Below, in pieces: positions 1 through 7,128 of a stretch of DNA of 64,000 nucleotides. Below the pieces are notes generated by a model that saw only the letters and a list, made by a program, of their open reading frames with translations, searched no databases and was not told where the DNA came from. The position numbers and the translations under genes were made by a program. The DNA is from Stomatohabitans albus (GTDB lineage Bacteria > Actinomycetota > Nitriliruptoria > Euzebyales > Euzebyaceae). Numbering within the stretch: position 1 is the stretch's first letter; each line of letters opens with the position of its first letter. Location of the stretch: assembly GCF_036336025.1 (NCBI RefSeq), contig NZ_JAYKKE010000002.1:546547-610546 (forward strand). Direction: 5' to 3'.

Positions 1-1
1 A

Positions 2-469
2 CCGGTTGTTGCGAAGGCGATCACCGAACTTGATCCACCAGGGGTTGTTGATGCCTGCGCGGCGAATAGGCCGGTGTCAGTGACGCTTCCTGATGGTTCC
101 AGCCACGAGATTGCGCCAACGATGATTCAGATTATTGAAGAGGGTCGTGAAGGCTGGCAGGTGGCGAGTGAGATTGGGATGAGTGTTGCCTTGCGCACCG
201 AGATCACACCTGAGCTGCGCCTCGAAGGTTTGGCCCGTGAGGTTATTCGTGCGGTGAACAACCAGCGCAAGGATGACGGGTTAGACCTGGCCGACCGGAT
301 TGACCTGACATTGGGTGCCACAGGGCAACTTGCGGAGGCTATCACCACGCATACCGCCACTATTCAGGCAGAAACGTTGGCGGTGTCGTTGAATGTCACC
401 GACGTGACCGATGGACCGATCACTATTGCCGATCAACCGCTCAGCATCGGTATTAGGATCAGTTCATGA
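2..469 (+). CDS. ileS: Isoleucyl-tRNA synthetase, C-terminal part (5' truncated)
   Basis: This is the last ~155 codons of an enzyme that charges tRNA-Ile with isoleucine in the cytoplasm. The reading frame is open from base 2, so the gene continues off the left edge. The visible part matches the C-terminal anticodon-binding and accessory region of actinobacterial/eukaryote-like IleS, with the typical run TPELRLEGLAREVIRAVNNQ followed by a KDDGLDLADRI-type segment. The catalytic HIGH and KMSKS motifs would lie outside the window. The stop TGA (467-469) overlaps the next start in an ATGA. In many bacteria ileS lies just downstream of divIVA in the same direction. Here it lies next to divIVA but points towards it. 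Confidence 0.9.
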   Translation, partial: PVVAKAITELDPPGVVDACAANRPVSVTLPDGSSHEIAPTMIQIIEEGREGWQVASEIGMSVALRTEITPELRLEGLAREVIRAVNNQRKDDGLDLADRIDLTLGATGQLAEAITTHTATIQAETLAVSLNVTDVTDGPITIADQPLSIGIRISS

Positions 470-1131
470 AAACGCTACTGAAATGGGTCCTCGTCCTTGC
501 CACCTTGGGTATGGGTGCGATGGTTGTGCGTGAAGGGTTGCGAGCCCGAACCGCGGTTGAACCAATCGATGTGAGAGAGGGCGAGGAGTCACCGCGCGGC
601 TGGGCCTTGGTCGCCAGAACCCCACAAATTGGGGTTACCCCGAACCCGCATATGGTTGCCCGCCTTAATGAACCGATGTGGGTACGCGACCTTGGGGCTT
701 GGGTACCTCGCGAGCCGAGCGGTCCATCGAAGCTGGTTGCCTATCTGTGGGCAGCCCCTATCACGTTGGTTGGTAGCACCTTGGGTTTGCTGAGTGGTGG
801 CAAGCCCGTCGTTACGAATGGCACCGTACAGTGGCGAGCAATCGGCGGATGGTTCGGCAACCACCTGAACCGCATTAATGTGTCGGCTATCACCTTTGGG
901 CATAGCCAGCTCTACACCGAGCCGGAACCTCCTGAAGACCTTATCCGTCACGAAACCGTACACACCCGCCAGACCGAACGCCTGGGGCTCGCCTTTGGCC
1001 CGTTGTATTGGTGGTGCCAGCTAGCGTTTGGCTATGGGCGTAATCCGCTTGAAAAAGCTGCCCGTCGTGGTGCCCGCCAAGATTCTGGCTCACCCGTCAT
1101 GCTGGGAGCGGGCAGTACGGAAATTGTGTAA
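466..1131 (+). CDS. Membrane-anchored protein with HExxH motif, possible zinc metallopeptidase-like fold
   Basis: This 221-aa protein is translationally coupled to ileS by an ATGA overlap. An N-terminal hydrophobic segment (about residues 4-20) suggests a signal anchor, with the rest outside the membrane or on its surface. Near the C-terminus is H162-E163-T-V-H166, a classical HExxH zinc-binding pattern. Thirty residues later comes NPLEKAAR, where E196 could be a third ligand. The arrangement HE-VH-Q, an aromatic-rich stretch, then NP-E-A recurs in small actinobacterial proteins of unknown function; I know the pattern but not a named family. The motif is seen directly. Peptidase activity is inference, and a non-catalytic or structural zinc site is equally possible. 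Confidence 0.6.
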   Translation: MKTLLKWVLVLATLGMGAMVVREGLRARTAVEPIDVREGEESPRGWALVARTPQIGVTPNPHMVARLNEPMWVRDLGAWVPREPSGPSKLVAYLWAAPITLVGSTLGLLSGGKPVVTNGTVQWRAIGGWFGNHLNRINVSAITFGHSQLYTEPEPPEDLIRHETVHTRQTERLGLAFGPLYWWCQLAFGYGRNPLEKAARRGARQDSGSPVMLGAGSTEIV

Positions 1132-1260
1132 CAAAAACTGGTTCCATAGGCCAAGAAAAGACACAATGGAATGAGCGCGAGGCGCTCCAACAACAGTCTG
1201 TGGTTCCTCATTCATGACAGAACGCGGAGCCGAACATCATTGATGGAGAAAGGCAGTTGT

Positions 1261-1410
1261 ATGTCTAAGTTGTCACCAAAAAAGGGAACCATCTCGTTCA
1301 CTGATTTCATGCTTGAATGGGCGTTGATCTTCCCAATGATTCTGGGAGGTTTTCTTGGGATCATTGCAGCAATGGGGCTGATTAATCTGCTCCAAGCATT
1401 TAAGGGGTAA
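1261..1410 (+). CDS. Small membrane protein, 49 aa, first of a three-gene cluster
   Basis: I do not recognise this gene. The start ATG at 1261 has a good ribosome-binding site (GGAGAAAGG, 1244-1252), which favours it over upstream starts in the same frame. The protein has a lysine-rich N-terminus (SKLSPKK), an amphipathic stretch, and one long hydrophobic segment at about residues 19-43, then a short basic end. It is 3 nt from the next small gene, which is probably cotranscribed. The size and topology suit a small accessory subunit or regulator of a membrane complex, but no partner is visible in the window. Confidence 0.55.
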   Translation: MSKLSPKKGTISFTDFMLEWALIFPMILGGFLGIIAAMGLINLLQAFKG

Positions 1411-1413
1411 CCC

Positions 1414-1518
1414 ATGAATGTATTGTTTAAGCGCTACCCGGCTCGAATGCTCGTCGCAGTCGCTGATGGTTTCCTTGTAACGTTCATCTTCCTGATGGTG
1501 CTCTATTTCATCCAATAG
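1414..1518 (+). CDS. Small membrane protein, 34 aa, second of the cluster
   Basis: The reading frame runs from ATG 1414 to TAG 1516-1518. It starts MNVLFKRYPARMLVAVADGF and ends in a hydrophobic helix finishing YFIQ. The ribosome-binding site AAGGGG (1402-1407) lies inside the last codons of the upstream gene, so the two are tightly linked. The product is a positively charged N-terminus followed by one membrane helix of about 20 residues. I know no homologue. Evidence that it is real: a proper Shine-Dalgarno sequence, 3-nt spacing and the same type of product on both sides. Confidence 0.5.
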   Translation: MNVLFKRYPARMLVAVADGFLVTFIFLMVLYFIQ

Positions 1519-1527
1519 GTGATGAAG

Positions 1528-1713
1528 ATGTCTACTGACCTACAAACAAATCAAGAGACACATTTCAATCCTTTTACTTCCTTGAAGCGTTATCTAGTAA
1601 ATAACTGTTCATGGCAAAATGCTTCCGTTTTACGTGTTGTGATCACACTGATCTGCTTGGCTTTATCTGCATATTTCTGCCTGTACTTTGGCACGTTCCA
1701 AGCAGCGGCGTAA
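1528..1713 (+). CDS. Small membrane protein, 61 aa, third of the cluster
   Basis: Three in-frame starts exist (GTG 1519, ATG 1522, ATG 1528). AGGTG at 1517-1521 is spaced correctly only for ATG 1528, so that start is chosen. The N-terminal ~33 residues are polar (STDLQTNQETHFNPF...). Residues ~34-56 form one hydrophobic helix, with the end GTFQAAA on the other side. The composition is more AT-rich than in the flanking ileS and dcw genes. The gene is followed 24 nt later by a strong hairpin terminator that closes the cluster. Function unknown. Confidence 0.55.
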   Translation: MSTDLQTNQETHFNPFTSLKRYLVNNCSWQNASVLRVVITLICLALSAYFCLYFGTFQAAA

Positions 1714-1736
1714 GCAAATACAATAGATCACGCAAC

Positions 1737-1768
1737 CCGAGCGGCTATTACAATCAATAGTCGCTCGG
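1737..1768 (+). terminator. Intrinsic terminator of the microprotein cluster
   Basis: Inverted repeat with arms CCGAGCGGCTATT and AATAGTCGCTCGG (13 positions, one G-T mismatch) around a 6-nt loop, followed by TCATTATTTGATC. It lies between the small membrane genes (+) and the convergent divIVA operon (-), and may serve both. Confidence 0.7.
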
Positions 1769-1855
1769 TCATTATTTGATCAGATAGGGAACCTATCTAT
1801 CCTCAGGTCCACAAGCCCCTTTATCGTCAACCTTGTTTAGATGATGCCAGCTCAC

Positions 1856-2296
1856 CTATGGTTGGCGGCGTCCTCGAACCATCGGAATGGTGTCTTCGCG
1901 CCCGGCACGGAGTGCAGCCCGTTTGCGTCGAATCGCTTGATGAGTTGCGTCTTTCCCGGAGGCGATACCTGGTACCACGACTGCTGGCGTGATAGGCGGT
2001 GTGGTGTGGGGCCGGATGGTTCTCCCTGTTCGTTCCCGCACAACAACCGGTCCTTGAATGAGTGCCGGCGATAATGCAGAAGATCCCATGGCGTGGTCAC
2101 CTTGAACCTCAGGCAACCCGGATTGGTCGGACTGTGTTGCATAATCGTCCCTTTGGCTGGGTGGCAGCATCGTGGTAATCACCACCGCAAGCGCCCCAAG
2201 GATAGAACAGATAGCACCGATAGGGTGGGTACATGCAATGATGGTGGCAACCGTAGTTACCACCATCCAACTCCCTGGAGACCGGAGCGTATTCAT
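1856..2296 (-). CDS. Unrecognised membrane protein co-translated with DivIVA
   Basis: 146-aa protein whose ATG (2296) lies one base after the divIVA stop, so translation is almost certainly coupled. An upstream start in the same frame would overlap divIVA and is less likely. The N-terminal ~45 residues hold two short hydrophobic stretches (WMVVTTVATIIACTHPIGAI and CSILGALAVVITTML) separated by a proline/glycine turn, so a helical hairpin is likely. The rest is polar, proline-, threonine- and arginine-rich and probably disordered in the cytoplasm, ending in a basic tail (RGRRQP). I do not recognise a family. Its position suggests a role in polar growth or division, which is inference. Confidence 0.55.
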   Translation of the reverse strand: MNTLRSPGSWMVVTTVATIIACTHPIGAICSILGALAVVITTMLPPSQRDDYATQSDQSGLPEVQGDHAMGSSALSPALIQGPVVVRERTGRTIRPHTTPPITPAVVVPGIASGKDATHQAIRRKRAALRAGREDTIPMVRGRRQP

Positions 2297-2297
2297 C

Positions 2298-3326
2298 TCA
2301 GTCGTCGCTTGACTCCTGCTCCTCTTGTGAGGGGGATGAGCCTGAGCCGACGGCTTCATTCAGTGATTGTTCCCGGTCATGCGGCGAACACCCTGACGAA
2401 TCGACATAGGTATCTGCTTGTGCGGCCAATTCTTCTGGAAGGTCCGGAAGATGAGCTAACTCACTAAAGGCGGCGACATGGTCCTCAATCGCGGCACGAG
2501 CTTGGGCAGCGTAGGTGCGCCGTAACTGGGCAATCGTACGAGCCTGAGCCGTCACTTCCTCACGCACTGCATTGGCAATGGCCCGCATCTTGGCCGCATC
2601 ATCATGGGCAAGATCACGTGCCTCCTGCGCAGCCGTATTGGCTTCGGCGGTCACCCGCTCAGCTTCTGCCTTGGCATCTTCTGTCGTTTGCTTCGCGGCA
2701 CTATCCGCCTCACGCGTAACCCTGGCCGCACGCTCCTCGGCTTCACTCGTAACACGAGCAGCGTACTCGTCAGCCTCTTGGCGAACATGCTGGGCGGCAT
2801 CGGCCGCTTCAGTACGCAACCGAGATGATTCAGCCCGTGCCTCAGCAATCGCCGCATCCGCCGTACGTTGGGCCATCACCAACGTACGTTTCAAAAGCTG
2901 TTCACTCTCAACCGCTTCTGATGCCATCGTTTCAGCTTGCTTTGCCCGAACTTCGGCATGTTCAACACGTGCATGTGCTTCACGTAATTCACGTTCAAGT
3001 TGCACAACCCGTTGCTGGAGCCCAGAGACTTGCCCGGCATCATCAGCGCCAGGCGCTCCACGTTCACCAGGATGAACTCGTGGGATCTGCTCCGTTTGGT
3101 CACGACGGGCAGGCCCCTGATCAACTCCCTCATAGGCACGCAACTGCTCTAACGCCTGTTGCAAATCACCCATCACATCGTGGGCGGTACCTTCAGCTTC
3201 AACCGCCTTTTCCTGCGCATCACGAAGGGCCACCGCGACCTGTTGCAAATGAGCACGGACCTCATCTTGATTAAAGCCGCGAGGCTGGGTTGAAAACTCC
3301 ACATGGAGAACATCTTCAGGGCGCAT
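2298..3326 (-). CDS. divIVA: DivIVA/Wag31-type polar growth and septum scaffold protein
   Basis: 342-aa protein with a short DivIVA-like N-terminus (EFSTQPRGFNQDEVRAHL, matching the family pattern F-x-RGY-x-x-EV-x-x-FL). A very long alanine/glutamate/arginine-rich coiled coil follows (about residues 95-285), then a serine/acidic tail ending SSDD. DivIVA proteins bind curved membrane and organise cell-wall synthesis at poles or septa. Its place right after sepF and yggT is the family's usual context. SD GGAG precedes the start, partly overlapping the yggT stop. It is longer than the ~260 aa of mycobacterial Wag31, mainly in the coil. The N-terminal domain is recognisable but short, so a DivIVA-domain paralogue remains possible. 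Confidence 0.75.
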   Translation of the reverse strand: MRPEDVLHVEFSTQPRGFNQDEVRAHLQQVAVALRDAQEKAVEAEGTAHDVMGDLQQALEQLRAYEGVDQGPARRDQTEQIPRVHPGERGAPGADDAGQVSGLQQRVVQLERELREAHARVEHAEVRAKQAETMASEAVESEQLLKRTLVMAQRTADAAIAEARAESSRLRTEAADAAQHVRQEADEYAARVTSEAEERAARVTREADSAAKQTTEDAKAEAERVTAEANTAAQEARDLAHDDAAKMRAIANAVREEVTAQARTIAQLRRTYAAQARAAIEDHVAAFSELAHLPDLPEELAAQADTYVDSSGCSPHDREQSLNEAVGSGSSPSQEEQESSDD

Positions 3327-3335
3327 AGTCAGCTC

Positions 3336-3608
3336 CTAATAGAACACCAACGAAACCAGTTGGTTGGCTCCTTGAGCCAAGAAAAATACCACTAATACTG
3401 AGAGATCAAGCGCAATTCCACCCATTGGTACAGGTGGAATGAGACGACGAATAGGGCCACATGCCCATTCGGTCATTGCAGTGGCCAAATCGTCTACCTT
3501 GTCTAAGGGTGATGGTGGCTCGGGTATCCATGAAAAGATGACTCGAACGATCAACGCAATCACAAAAAACTGAATGGCGTAGTGTAAGAACATGCCAATA
3601 TAGGCCAT
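3336..3608 (-). CDS. YggT family membrane protein
   Basis: 90-aa protein with two hydrophobic segments (about residues 5-25 and 65-85) and the family's central motif VRVIFSWIPEPPSP, followed by the amphipathic PIRRLIPP stretch typical of YggT. YggT proteins sit between sepF and divIVA in Gram-positive dcw clusters; their role is not firmly established, but they are linked to the division or envelope machinery. AGGAGG lies 6 nt before ATG 3608, which favours that start over the GTG one codon upstream. Confidence 0.85.
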   Translation of the reverse strand: MAYIGMFLHYAIQFFVIALIVRVIFSWIPEPPSPLDKVDDLATAMTEWACGPIRRLIPPVPMGGIALDLSVLVVFFLAQGANQLVSLVFY

Positions 3609-3642
3609 CACATACCTCCTAAGTACGAATACTCCAGCGTAC

Positions 3643-4275
3643 TTAGGCTAACAAACCGCGATCGTGAAGCCGTTGCCTCGCCTCGTTTGAGAGCTTGACA
3701 TCAGCAGGAACGACTAAGAATACCCGTGGCACACCCGCTTCGAACGAGGCACGTAAACCGAAGCAAACCCCGGCAGCAAAGTCCAGGATACGTCGAGCTT
3801 CACGGTCATCTGTCCCTTGCATATTGATCAGTACCGGGCGCCCTTTCCGAATGTACTCCCCGATTTCTTCAGTATCGTTAAAGACCTCAGGCGCCACAAC
3901 CGCAACCTCATCGGTGATACGAGGGCCAGATTCTTGAGGTTGGGGTCGGGTCCCAACAGGACTTATGACATTCACCGTTCCTGTCGGGGGAACATGAGCG
4001 GGCTGTTGACGCTGTTCAACAGGGCGACGACCATGGGGAGGCTGCTGCCCTTGTTGAGGAGCTTGGCGACGGACAGGTTGATGGTCAACCGCGCTCATGT
4101 GAGCATCAGCCGCGTTGGGGAGCCGACGTACATTTGATGGCAGAGGCTGGGGTTCTGGCTCATCCCAGTTCTCCAATAGCTCTGATCCATCGTCGTAGTC
4201 TGCATACTGATCATCGTCTTCCAACTTGTTATAGAAGCCGATGAGATACAAGAATTGTTTCCAGTTAATAGCCAT
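3643..4275 (-). CDS. sepF: Cell division protein SepF, membrane anchor of FtsZ
   Basis: 210 aa. The C-terminal ~90 residues form the SepF core (GTDDREARRILDFAAGVCFG, then VFLVVPADVKLS), which polymerises into rings and binds the FtsZ C-terminal tail. The N-terminus (MAINWKQFLYLIGFYNKLEDDD) is an amphipathic membrane-targeting helix, followed by a long proline/glutamine-rich linker. In bacteria without FtsA, as appears to be the case here, SepF is the expected FtsZ anchor. The gene lies 14 nt after yggS, and GGAG is correctly spaced for ATG 4275. Confidence 0.92.
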   Translation of the reverse strand: MAINWKQFLYLIGFYNKLEDDDQYADYDDGSELLENWDEPEPQPLPSNVRRLPNAADAHMSAVDHQPVRRQAPQQGQQPPHGRRPVEQRQQPAHVPPTGTVNVISPVGTRPQPQESGPRITDEVAVVAPEVFNDTEEIGEYIRKGRPVLINMQGTDDREARRILDFAAGVCFGLRASFEAGVPRVFLVVPADVKLSNEARQRLHDRGLLA

Positions 4276-4289
4276 ATCCGCTCCGTAAG

Positions 4290-4991
4290 CTAGCGTTCGC
4301 CAAAGATGGCTCGACCGACTCGTAAGACGGTGGCCCCATTGGCTATAGCGGTTTCATAGTCGTTGCTCATGCCCATCGAAAGGTGGATAAGTTCTGGCCA
4401 CCGGGCACGCAGATCATCGCGTAAGTCACGTAAGCGACCATACGTTTCATGGGGATCGACCTGTTTCGATCCAACCGTTGTTAACCCTTGAATACTGATG
4501 CCGTCATAGGTTCGCAATCGGGCAATCAAATCCGCAGCCTTATCGGGTTCGACCCCAGCTTTTGCAGGGTCTCGGTCAATATTGACCTGAATAAAACAGC
4601 GTTGGAGGCGATCTTTCCGTAAGGCTTCATCACTAATTGCCCGCCCGAGTTCGGGATTATCTACGCTATAGATGACTGCAACATTACCAACCACTTTAGG
4701 TACATCATTACGTTGTAATTGCCCAATAAAGTGCCATCGTGATCGGGCCAGTGCTGGATGGTCAAGACGAGCTTTAAGGTCTCGGGCTCGTGCCTCACCA
4801 AAATCAAGCTGACCTGCGAGACGGGCGGTACCAACGAGCGCCGCATCAACGCCCTTGCTCACCGCCACTACGGTAATGTCAGCCATCCGACGGCCAGCTT
4901 GTTCAGCTGCGGTTTGAACGTGTTGGTACACCAGAGCCAGACGGTCAAGTGTCTCCTGACCGTCAGTTGGTGATACCTGGGGGGTAATCAT
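4290..4991 (-). CDS. yggS: YggS/YlmE family pyridoxal-phosphate homeostasis protein
   Basis: 233-aa, single-domain alanine-racemase-type barrel without the racemase C-terminal domain. VAVSKG carries the PLP lysine, and FIGQLQRNDVPKVV, LSMGMSNDYETAIANGATVLRVG and RAIFGER are hallmarks of the family (PROSC/YggS). It binds PLP and buffers free PLP in the cytoplasm. The start overlaps the ftsZ stop in TAATG. In many related clusters pgeF (YlmD) stands between ftsZ and yggS; it is absent here. Confidence 0.92.
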   Translation of the reverse strand: MITPQVSPTDGQETLDRLALVYQHVQTAAEQAGRRMADITVVAVSKGVDAALVGTARLAGQLDFGEARARDLKARLDHPALARSRWHFIGQLQRNDVPKVVGNVAVIYSVDNPELGRAISDEALRKDRLQRCFIQVNIDRDPAKAGVEPDKAADLIARLRTYDGISIQGLTTVGSKQVDPHETYGRLRDLRDDLRARWPELIHLSMGMSNDYETAIANGATVLRVGRAIFGER

Positions 4992-6181
4992 TAGCGCAAG
5001 AAGGATGGGATATCCAAGTCGCCACCGTCATCAGAGGGTCTTGATGCCGCTGGGGCACGGAAGACGTCATCCTCATCCTCATCATCATCCAAGATTGAAG
5101 GGATAGGCGGCGGGGTATCAACACGAACTGACCGGCTGGCAAATTCTTGAACCGGTGCGGTGCGTGCGCTGGTCCGTGGGGCACTGCCAGCGGTCCGCGG
5201 TTCGGCACTGGGTGCTGAACGTCGTGGAGCCTGGTGTGCTTCATTAAAGCCTGCTGCAATAACCGTGACCTTAACCTCATCACCGAGGGAATCATCGATC
5301 ACGGTGCCAAAGATAATATTGCCGTCTGGATCGACATGTTCTTGAACTGCAGCGGCAGCCTCATTCACTTCATGGAGGCCAAGGTCTGAGCCACCAGCAA
5401 TCGTTAACAGGACGCCACGGGCACCATCCATCGAAGCCTCAAGTAACGGACTTGCAATAGCCAATTCAGCTGCCTGACGGGCACGCCCTTCACCACGGGC
5501 CTTACCAACACCCATCGTGGCCGTGCCGGCATCAAGCATGACGGTCTTCACATCAGCAAAGTCCGTATTGATCAACCCAGGGGTTGTAATCAGATCGGTA
5601 ATGCCCTGCACGCCATGCAATAGCACATCATCAGCCAAACGGAATGCTTCTAACATGCTGGCTTCGGGTTCAGCAATTTCGAGGAGGCGTTCATTGGGAA
5701 TGACAATCAACGTGTCTACCGCAGCGGCAAGCCGTTCGATACCACTTTCAGCTTGCATCGCTCGGCGACGACCTTCAAAGAGAAATGGCTTGGTGACAAC
5801 ACCGATCGTCAATGCACCGAGGCTTTTTGCAATATCAGCAACGATGGGTGCGCCGCCTGTACCCGTTCCGCCACCTTCACCGGCGGTAACGAATACCATG
5901 TCAGCGCCCTTTAAGACCTCTTCGATCTCATCACGGTGGTCTTCGGCAGCCTTTTCCCCTACTTCGGGTTTTGAACCAGCGCCAAGACCACGGGTTAATT
6001 CTCGACCGACATCAAGTTTGACATCAGCATCACTCATAAGCAGGGCTTGGGCGTCGGTGTTAATCGCAATGAATTCGACCCCCTTGAGGCCTGATTCAAT
6101 CATTCGGTTCACAGCGTTGACGCCGCCGCCACCAATGCCGACGACTTTGATCACGGCCAGGTAGTTCTGCGGTGCAGCCAC
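4991..6181 (-). CDS. ftsZ: Cell division GTPase FtsZ
   Basis: 396 aa. The protein polymerises into the Z-ring that organises division. Features seen: the N-terminal nucleotide-binding loop [13 protein letters not shown] (residues 15-27); the tubulin signature GGGTGTG (103-109); the synergy loop [11 protein letters not shown]; a variable linker with an acidic run DDDEDEDD; and the conserved C-terminal peptide DIPSFLR that binds SepF. The start is GTG 6181, with AAGGAGT a few bases upstream. An own promoter lies 3' of ftsQ (see separate entries), so ftsZ can be transcribed apart from the upstream mur genes. Confidence 0.98.
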   Translation of the reverse strand: MAAPQNYLAVIKVVGIGGGGVNAVNRMIESGLKGVEFIAINTDAQALLMSDADVKLDVGRELTRGLGAGSKPEVGEKAAEDHRDEIEEVLKGADMVFVTAGEGGGTGTGGAPIVADIAKSLGALTIGVVTKPFLFEGRRRAMQAESGIERLAAAVDTLIVIPNERLLEIAEPEASMLEAFRLADDVLLHGVQGITDLITTPGLINTDFADVKTVMLDAGTATMGVGKARGEGRARQAAELAIASPLLEASMDGARGVLLTIAGGSDLGLHEVNEAAAAVQEHVDPDGNIIFGTVIDDSLGDEVKVTVIAAGFNEAHQAPRRSAPSAEPRTAGSAPRTSARTAPVQEFASRSVRVDTPPPIPSILDDDEDEDDVFRAPAASRPSDDGGDLDIPSFLR

Positions 6182-6224
6182 GGGGTTGACTCCTTAGTTG
6201 GGGGAATAATTGCTCACTCACAAC

Positions 6225-6249
6225 CTTAACCCTCTACTAGAGGTTTAAG
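6225..6249 (-). promoter_or_regulatory. 25-bp palindrome in the ftsZ leader, candidate operator
   Basis: On the minus strand the arms are CTTAA-A-CCTCTA and TAGAGG-G-TTAAG around a single central base. This is two perfect arm pairs (6 bp and 5 bp) separated by one mismatch. It lies about 18-42 nt downstream of the predicted ftsZ transcription start and ~44 nt before the start codon. As DNA it is a good dimer-binding site. As RNA the 1-nt centre makes a hairpin less likely, and no U-run follows. The binding protein is unknown; FtsR, encoded at 36398-37207, is one candidate. Confidence 0.5.
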
Positions 6250-6273
6250 ATTATGTAAACTTCTACCCCATAG

Positions 6274-6302
6274 ACTGTACGAGTTGAAGGAGAAATCGTC
6301 AA
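6274..6302 (-). promoter_or_regulatory. Predicted ftsZ promoter
   Basis: TTGACG (-35, 6297-6302), a 17-nt spacer and TACAGT (-10, 6274-6279), read on the minus strand. The -35 overlaps the ftsQ stop codon. The predicted transcription start is near 6267, giving an ~86-nt leader before the GTG start of ftsZ. Confidence 0.6.
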
Positions 6303-7120
6303 CCTTTAACTACTGGCCGAGAGGGAACGCGCACATCAATCGTGCTTGAACTCTGCCCAGACTTTGCAATGTCTTGTATTACCGCTTCAATCACAGATGT
6401 CTTATAGGGAATATCTTCCGCATCCCCAACAACAACCTGTACCGATTTCAACGCACCCATCCCCTCCGGCTTCATATCGATCACAAGACCTTGAGCCTCA
6501 TCGATTGACCATTGGGTTACATAATCTGTGATAGAGGGTGGGAATACTTCAACGGCTTTAGCTGCGGCAATGAGACCGGGTGTGCCAACGGCATCGGTTT
6601 CAGAAATCGGCCGCTGTGTTTGTACCCGGACAAGGTGACTCATCGTTGCATCGGCAGGCCCAATAAGAAAGCCCTTATTGTCCATGGCCCATTCTCCGGT
6701 GGGGGCATTGACCACAACCGCGGGTTCACGAACCGCTAATTGAATATTGATCGTCTGCGGCCAGTGCTTCGTTGTAGTGCTTGCTTCTACCCATCGTTGC
6801 CGTAAGACAAGGTTGTTCACTTCGCTTACATCTAAATTGATCATCTGACGCCCAATTAACCCATCAAGTTGGGTTTGGGTTGCCGTCCGTTGGCTATCAC
6901 TAATGGCACCAAAGACTTCAATATTGGCTACCGCAGTCAGTGGCGAGTACAAGAACAGGCCAATAAGTGTGACGGTGACCAGGGCAATTCCGACTGGAAT
7001 AAGTCTATTCCGGCGCCGCCGAGCACGTTCTTGGGCTCGGCGTTTTGCTTGTTCGCGGAAGGCTTCGTGTTGGTCTTCGATCGGAACATGTTCTCGGGTG
7101 AAGCGATCACGGATAGCCAT
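6299..7120 (-). CDS. ftsQ: Cell division protein FtsQ
   Basis: 273-aa bitopic division protein. The N-terminus is cytoplasmic and highly basic (RRAQERARRRRNR). One membrane helix follows (about residues 41-62), then the POTRA domain (NIEVFGAISDSQRTATQTQL... LVLRQRWVEASTTTKHWPQT, ~65-140) and the FtsQ domain. It bridges early and late divisome proteins outside the membrane. AAGGA inside the murC stop region is spaced 5 nt from ATG 7120 and only 2 nt from ATG 7123, so 7120 is preferred. The position between murC and ftsZ is canonical. Confidence 0.9.
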   Translation of the reverse strand: MAIRDRFTREHVPIEDQHEAFREQAKRRAQERARRRRNRLIPVGIALVTVTLIGLFLYSPLTAVANIEVFGAISDSQRTATQTQLDGLIGRQMINLDVSEVNNLVLRQRWVEASTTTKHWPQTINIQLAVREPAVVVNAPTGEWAMDNKGFLIGPADATMSHLVRVQTQRPISETDAVGTPGLIAAAKAVEVFPPSITDYVTQWSIDEAQGLVIDMKPEGMGALKSVQVVVGDAEDIPYKTSVIEAVIQDIAKSGQSSSTIDVRVPSRPVVKG

Positions 7121-7128
7121 CATTGTCC

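Noticed and set aside
1173..1187. Short hairpin GAGCGC-GAG-GCGCTC after the HExxH gene
   Set aside because: Only 6 bp with no U-run, too weak to call a terminator.
1841..2467. Plus-strand frames (77 and 124 codons) downstream of the microprotein cluster
   Set aside because: They are opposite the DivIVA-linked gene and divIVA; no SD, cysteine/histidine/arginine-rich shadow composition.
2572..3075. 167-codon frame on the plus strand opposite divIVA
   Set aside because: It is the complement of the alanine/glutamate-rich coiled coil; it has no ribosome-binding site and is a composition artefact.
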